Source of the DNA: Thalassospiraceae bacterium LMO-JJ14
GTDB taxonomy: Bacteria; Pseudomonadota; Alphaproteobacteria; Rhodospirillales; Casp-alpha2
DNA: 64,000 nucleotides
Assembly (NCBI GenBank): GCA_021555105.2
Contig: CP134604.1
Location: 3,774,001-3,838,000 of the forward strand
Direction of reading: 5' to 3'
Shown: positions 59,997 through 64,000 of the stretch, piece after piece
Numbering within the stretch: position 1 is the stretch's first letter
Layout: every line of letters starts with the position of its first letter
Notes under the pieces: generated by a model
What the model was told of the DNA's origin: nothing
The model's database searches: none
The model's input: the letters and a program-made list of their open reading frames with translations, nothing else
Made by a program: the position numbers and the translations under genes

Positions 59997-60617
59997 TCAC
60001 GCAGGCGCCGCCGGGATTGCGCGATTGGATGTCTGCGCATTTTCGAGCAGGCGCGCGACCATCATTTTCGTCACATAGAGACCGAATTCCGGATTTTCAG
60101 CATACAGCTGGAGCGTTTTATCTTCGGTAATGCGCATCAGTTTACAGTCTGTCTCGCACTTGATTGTTTGTGTCCGGGTCTTGTCCGGCGCGAACATGGC
60201 GATCTCACCGACGAGCTGGCCGGCTTGTATCTGAAGATTGAGTTCCTCGATCCGCAATGTGCCATCCATCAGATAAAAAATGTCTCTCGCGTTGTCCCCA
60301 CGCTGAAAGAGAAAGCTACCGACGCTTCGCTCGACCGGTGACATAAAAGGGAGCAACGATCCGGGATCAAAAGCCGAATGCGCCATTTCGTGCAGCCGCT
60401 TTCTAAGCATCACCGCCTGGTATAACCGGAACAGGTTCAGCGGCAACAGCGAACCATGCAGCAGGATGATATTCCCAAGCTCTGAATTGATCCCATAACC
60501 TAAGTACAAAGCATTGCCGGCAAGGGCGACGAGCCGAAGCGGTATGATCGTTTTCATCCAGAACGTGACAAACACTGCGCCTGAAGCGATGTACCCCAGA
60601 ATTTCCAACCAACTCAT
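59997..60617 (-). CDS. membrane-anchored cyclic-nucleotide-binding protein without HTH
   Basis: A 206-aa protein with about two to three N-terminal membrane segments (LEILGYIASGAVFVTFWMK, LVALAGNALYLGYGI, IILLHGSLLPLNLFRLYQA) and a C-terminal cyclic-nucleotide-binding fold (GSFLFQRGDNARDIFYLMDGTLRIEELNLQIQAGQLVGEIAMFAPDKTRTQTIKCETDCKL). The phosphate cassette core QLVGEIAMFAPDKTRTQTI is present. There is no helix-turn-helix, so it is not a Crp-like transcription factor but could sense a cyclic nucleotide at the membrane. The N-terminal half resembles YgjV-type small membrane proteins in layout. Confidence 0.82.
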   Translation of the reverse strand: MSWLEILGYIASGAVFVTFWMKTIIPLRLVALAGNALYLGYGINSELGNIILLHGSLLPLNLFRLYQAVMLRKRLHEMAHSAFDPGSLLPFMSPVERSVGSFLFQRGDNARDIFYLMDGTLRIEELNLQIQAGQLVGEIAMFAPDKTRTQTIKCETDCKLMRITEDKTLQLYAENPEFGLYVTKMMVARLLENAQTSNRAIPAAPA

Positions 60618-60755
60618 TATTGTACCCTGCTTAAGTCTCTGTTCGACGCCGTTTATGTATACTGATTACTATATTATGCAAAGCCTGACACCCCACCCGA
60701 AAGGGTCTGCCGTGGTCCTTGAATTTAAAATAGTGCTAAGCCGTCGACGGCACTG

Positions 60756-60776
60756 TTAAAACCGCCTCCGGCGGCC
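60756..60776 (-). terminator. intrinsic terminator of the DMT transporter gene
   Basis: On the minus strand CCGCC/GGCGG (60774-60762) with a GGA loop is followed by TTTTAA. It begins about 30 bp after the transporter stop codon. The stem is short but GC-only. Confidence 0.6.
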
Positions 60777-60804
60777 TCTCCCGAGGCATAGGTATCCCGC
60801 TATC

Positions 60805-61695
60805 CTATTTTGGCGTGCTTTTGAGGGTATTGCGGCGCATCGTATAGAGCGTACTGGCGACGATGATCCCGGCACCTGACAGGGTCCAGACGGTCGGCGT
60901 CTCGGCAAAGAAAACGATCCCGATGATCCCGGCATAGAGCAGGCGTACGTATTCCATCGGCGCAATTGCCGCTGCCTCCCCGACCTTCAGAGCCTGGATG
61001 AACATCCATTGCATCAGCGACATCAACGAGCCGATCATGACGATAAAAATCATTTCATCGATGCTCGGCATGATCCACTGGATATAGGCCGGGATAGCCA
61101 TGACAAGGGTAATAGTGACGGAATGAAAGACCAGGATGGTCGACGGTTTATCGATTTGTGACAGCTTGCGCAGAATGATCTGAACGGCGGACACGAACAG
61201 AGCCGAGGTGACCGCCATCAGGGCATAGATATTAATATTGTCCGGGTCGGGCCGGATGATCACCAGCACGCCGACAAAGCCGATGATGATGCTGGTCCAC
61301 CGGCGCAGGCCGATGACCTCGTTCAGGAATATGATGGCCAGAATGGTGGTGAACAGGATGCGTGCAAAGGAAATCGCCGTCACTTCGGCGAGCGGCATGT
61401 TGACGACCGCGGAAAACCCTAGATACATGGCGAAGATCGAGAGCGACGCACGCAGGAAATGCATGCCATAAATGTTGGACTTGAACACCGTTGCACGGTT
61501 TTTGAAAATCACCGGAGAGATGATGATCAGTACCAGGATCTGACGCACGAACAGGATTTCTATGACCGGAATCGTCTGGCCCACCTGCTTGATCAGAGAA
61601 GACATGATCACGGAAACCAGTGACGCGATCAGAACGATGATCGAGCCGCGAATGTTGCCGGACAGCGCCTGCCAGCGTTGAAAATAGTTTTGCAT
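60805..61695 (-). CDS. EamA/DMT-family transporter
   Basis: A 296-aa protein with ten predicted helices in two five-helix EamA repeats. N-terminal repeat features include SSLIKQVGQTIPVIEILFVRQ and the MPLAEVTAISFARILFTTILAIIFLNEVIGLRRW end of repeat 1; repeat 2 ends with AAIAPMEYVRLLYAGIIGIVFFAETPTVWTLSGAGIIVAS. Members export amino acids, nucleotide sugars or other metabolites. The substrate cannot be assigned. It stands alone on the minus strand. Confidence 0.9.
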   Translation of the reverse strand: MQNYFQRWQALSGNIRGSIIVLIASLVSVIMSSLIKQVGQTIPVIEILFVRQILVLIIISPVIFKNRATVFKSNIYGMHFLRASLSIFAMYLGFSAVVNMPLAEVTAISFARILFTTILAIIFLNEVIGLRRWTSIIIGFVGVLVIIRPDPDNINIYALMAVTSALFVSAVQIILRKLSQIDKPSTILVFHSVTITLVMAIPAYIQWIMPSIDEMIFIVMIGSLMSLMQWMFIQALKVGEAAAIAPMEYVRLLYAGIIGIVFFAETPTVWTLSGAGIIVASTLYTMRRNTLKSTPK

Positions 61696-62025
61696 ATTGC
61701 GTCATTACTGCCGGATGCCGGCTCGAAACGAGCCGAACTGAAAATTGATTTACTGAATATCTCCCACAGATTTGAGGAACCGGCAACGGCCGGGAAAAAT
61801 TCAGATCTTTTTGTCGCCTTACGCGGGCGTCTATTAACCCCACAATGCCGCTTCACTTTGGGCGTATCTAGAGCAAGCCGCCCGCGTGCTGCCGGGAGAG
61901 GTCTGGTATTGCTGAACGCAGCGCCCTGTATAGCTCGCATCCGCATCTAAGCGCTGAAGTGATGCATGGCTGAATCACCAAAATTCTGCTAAAATGTTCC
62001 TGTCAAAGCGGACGAGGCCCTTGCC
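61696..62025. other. 330-bp divergent intergenic region, no gene seen
   Basis: Between the DMT transporter and the TPR protein, which are transcribed away from each other. I see no convincing coding frame, RNA or strong repeat. Both promoters must be here but I cannot place them reliably. Confidence 0.5.
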
Positions 62026-63876
62026 ATGGCCCGAAATCAGATACTCCCGGTGTTGATTCTTTCGGTTGCGTGTCTCTACACAGTCAAAGTCTCGGCACAG
62101 GTCCTTCCCGATACCGCCGCCAACCGGGCGCGGGGGGTGGTCGGGTGCGTGCAAAGCTCAAGCGGAATCACATGCGGCAACAGTGGCAGCCGCAGTGGCG
62201 GCGCAAGCGCCTATTACCAGCATCAGCAATTCATGAACCAGATGATGGCGAACACGATGCAGGGCCTGATGAGCAATTTCTGGGCCGGGTATCAACGGGG
62301 CCTTGAGCTGCGCCGGCGGCGGCAGGCGGCCCTCAACCTCAATAACGCGGGCATCGCCTATGCCAACAAGGGCAACTGGACGGCCGCCGTCAGCAGTTTC
62401 CAAAACGCGCTCGGGTATTCCGATGATCCCGTGATCCGCAAGAATCTGGCCTGGGCCGAGGACGAGCGCTCCGGCCGTGCCGAGGCGCGCCGCCAAGCGG
62501 AACGCGAACGTCACCAGCGGATCAATCAGATCATCGGCCGCCTGTCCGATAAGCTGAAGGCCCCGGCCACGGCACCGGCCGCCACAGGCGCGAAAAACGA
62601 GCTCGACTTTCTGACGCCGAAGGGAACCGCCTTTTTCGGCCAGGGTGGGGAGGCCCCGCCGCCGGTCGATTTACGCGACCAGACGCCCGATGAAAATGGC
62701 CTGGCGTTCATCCGGCCGGGTGGACAAGACGCCGCGCCAGCCCCACGCCCGAGCCCTGGCCCGGAACCCGATCCCGCACCCGGAGCGTCCAGAACCGGGG
62801 ACCTTCAGGTGGCGAACAACGAAGGCGAGCTGCAATTCCTGTCCCCGGACGCGGTGATCGGCGACGTTCCTGCGGCGGCCCCCGCAAATGCTTCGGCACA
62901 CCCGGACGCGGCAAGCCCCATGGCGGCCATGCTGCTCGATGCGCTGGCCTTCGGCGGCCGGGACTGGGACAAGAGCCGGGGCTATCTGCGCGGATTGCAA
63001 AAGCGCTATCCCAAAGACGAGAATATCTCGGACGCGATTGACGAACTCGACCGGATCCGCGCACTCACCAAAACCCACGACGACCGGCCGCCGCCGCCAA
63101 CGCCTCATGTCGCCGAGCTCGAAGAGAAGGGTCGCCAACTGATCCGCGAAGGCAAATTCCTCGACGCGCGCGGCGTTCTGGGCCGCGCCTATTGGGAGGA
63201 CCCTTCGCAAGCCGAAATCGGCGAGCTTCTGCAAGCGACTCATCTGATTTTGGTCAAAGAAGCCGATGCGTACAAAAACCAGGCCCGCGATGCCGTACGG
63301 CGCGGCAGTTACGCAGAAGCGGAAATGTTGCTGCGGGCAGCCGGAAAACGCGCACCCAATGACGGCGCGGTCCCGGTGCGACTCAGCGCGATCCGCACGT
63401 TCGATCCGCACGATGAAGCCATGATGCGCCTTGTATCCGGCCGCGAGAGCGACCTGCCGATCAAGCCCATGATGCTGGTGCGCGACGCCGACACGTTAAC
63501 GGCAGCGCGGGACTACCCGGCGGCCCTGCAGAAGCTCGACGAGGCCGCCCGTTTAGCGCCGGACGACCGGGGTCTGCGCGCGCAATACTTCAAGACACGG
63601 GGGCTTCTCGACGCCGAGCAAAAGACGTTTGGTCAGGGCTACGCAAACCTTGAGCAGAACCATCCTTACGGCATTCGATCGGATAACGCGCCGAGGCAGG
63701 TCAGCGCCACGACCGCGCAACTGATCGATCATGCCGACAAGGCGCTACTGGCGGGCGACATACAGACCGCCATCGCCGACGCCCGCGAGGCGCAGATGTA
63801 CGAACCCGGCAACGCCGGGCTTGTGGACTACATCAACTATCTTCAGGGATTGATGGATTTCTCATCGGCGCGATAG
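62026..63876 (+). CDS. secreted TPR-repeat protein
   Basis: A 616-aa exported protein: signal peptide (ILPVLILSVACLYTVKVSAQ), a Gly/Ser-rich stretch with two cysteines (GCVQSSSGITCGNSG), then a first TPR unit (LNLNNAGIAYANKGNWTAAV), a basic coiled region (EARRQAERERHQRINQIIG), a Pro/Ala-rich linker (around residues 225-270) and C-terminal TPR-like helices (ARDAVRRGSYAEAEMLLRAA, TAARDYPAALQKLDEAARLA and others). No enzymatic motif is visible. It may organise a periplasmic complex. The start is unambiguous. Confidence 0.83.
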   Translation: MARNQILPVLILSVACLYTVKVSAQVLPDTAANRARGVVGCVQSSSGITCGNSGSRSGGASAYYQHQQFMNQMMANTMQGLMSNFWAGYQRGLELRRRRQAALNLNNAGIAYANKGNWTAAVSSFQNALGYSDDPVIRKNLAWAEDERSGRAEARRQAERERHQRINQIIGRLSDKLKAPATAPAATGAKNELDFLTPKGTAFFGQGGEAPPPVDLRDQTPDENGLAFIRPGGQDAAPAPRPSPGPEPDPAPGASRTGDLQVANNEGELQFLSPDAVIGDVPAAAPANASAHPDAASPMAAMLLDALAFGGRDWDKSRGYLRGLQKRYPKDENISDAIDELDRIRALTKTHDDRPPPPTPHVAELEEKGRQLIREGKFLDARGVLGRAYWEDPSQAEIGELLQATHLILVKEADAYKNQARDAVRRGSYAEAEMLLRAAGKRAPNDGAVPVRLSAIRTFDPHDEAMMRLVSGRESDLPIKPMMLVRDADTLTAARDYPAALQKLDEAARLAPDDRGLRAQYFKTRGLLDAEQKTFGQGYANLEQNHPYGIRSDNAPRQVSATTAQLIDHADKALLAGDIQTAIADAREAQMYEPGNAGLVDYINYLQGLMDFSSAR

Positions 63877-63888
63877 CCGCGTGCATGT

Positions 63889-63999
63889 CTAAATCAGCGG
63901 ATCGGTATGCGGCGGCAATGCGCCCGGGATCTCGCACTTGTCATTGCCGGCGTTCCCCGACGCCTGCGACATCTTGCGAAACTCTTCGAGTTTGTCGTC
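63889..63999 (-). CDS. C-terminal end of an unidentified protein (partial)
   Basis: An open minus-strand frame enters from the right edge and stops at TAG 63891-63889, giving the last 36 residues of a protein (DDKLEEFRKMSQASGNAGND, then KCEIPGALPPHTDPLI). It is hydrophilic with one Cys. The family cannot be recognised from this piece. It converges on the TPR gene with a 12-bp gap. Confidence 0.5.
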   Translation of the reverse strand, partial: DDKLEEFRKMSQASGNAGNDKCEIPGALPPHTDPLI

Positions 64000-64000
64000 A

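Overview
The window is chromosomal DNA of an alphaproteobacterium, most likely a free-living (perhaps marine) member of the Rhodospirillales. That placement is an inference from the full ccmABCDEFGHI set beside an acnA-type aconitase, the carAB-greA and yqeY-dnaG-rpoD-tRNA blocks, a DnaG with an alphaproteobacterial-style degenerate zinc finger, an ScfR-type regulator, and an encapsulated-ferritin homologue close to those of Rhodospirillum. The DNA is GC-rich throughout. I see no phage, insertion sequence or CRISPR array.

Layout. 1-9.0 kb (minus strand): the complete system I cytochrome c maturation operon ccmA to ccmI, then a LysE-type exporter and pgk. 9.0-9.36 kb: a gap holding a strong candidate small RNA on the minus strand with pyrimidine-rich, anti-Shine-Dalgarno-like hairpin loops. 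9.36-17.7 kb (minus): a catabolic operon with a long-chain acyl-CoA synthetase, a complete branched-chain-type (Liv) ABC importer and a PaaK-like ligase. A perfect 16-bp palindrome lies in the control region it shares with acnA. 18-23.6 kb (plus): acnA, then a tightly coupled TetR, PaaK-like ligase and enoyl-CoA hydratase operon. 23.6-30.1 kb: mixed genes, including a DUF1223 protein, a ureohydrolase, an encapsulated-ferritin-type protein without a visible shell gene, a hairpin-rich gap, lysR-trxB and an Lrp regulator. 30.1-40.2 kb: information-processing core (greA, carB, carA, yqeY, dnaG, rpoD, tRNA with CAU anticodon).

40.2-47 kb: an accessory metabolic region with a TauD-type dioxygenase whose start codon sits in a five-copy 16-bp tandem repeat, a PEBP-family gene interrupted by a stop codon in its signal peptide, an enolase-superfamily enzyme, a serine/alanine-glyoxylate-type aminotransferase with a pantoate-reductase-like partner, and an ScfR regulator. 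47-54.7 kb: a six-gene iron-acquisition cluster (DUF2325 protein, LbtU-like porin, imelysin, di-haem protein, second imelysin, Tat-exported DUF1513 protein) behind two Fur-like boxes. Its di-haem protein would depend on the ccm genes at the other end of the window. 54.7-64 kb: SMP-30 protein, Tat-exported aldo/keto reductase, DUF6064 protein, ettA, a second Fe(II)/2-oxoglutarate oxygenase, a membrane-anchored cyclic-nucleotide-binding protein, a DMT exporter and a secreted TPR protein.

The observations most worth following are the repeat-embedded start codon at 41.1 kb, the two candidate structured RNAs (9.1 and 27.2 kb), the Fur-boxed operon led by a cysteine-rich DUF2325 protein, the shell-less encapsulated ferritin, and the UAG-interrupted PEBP gene.
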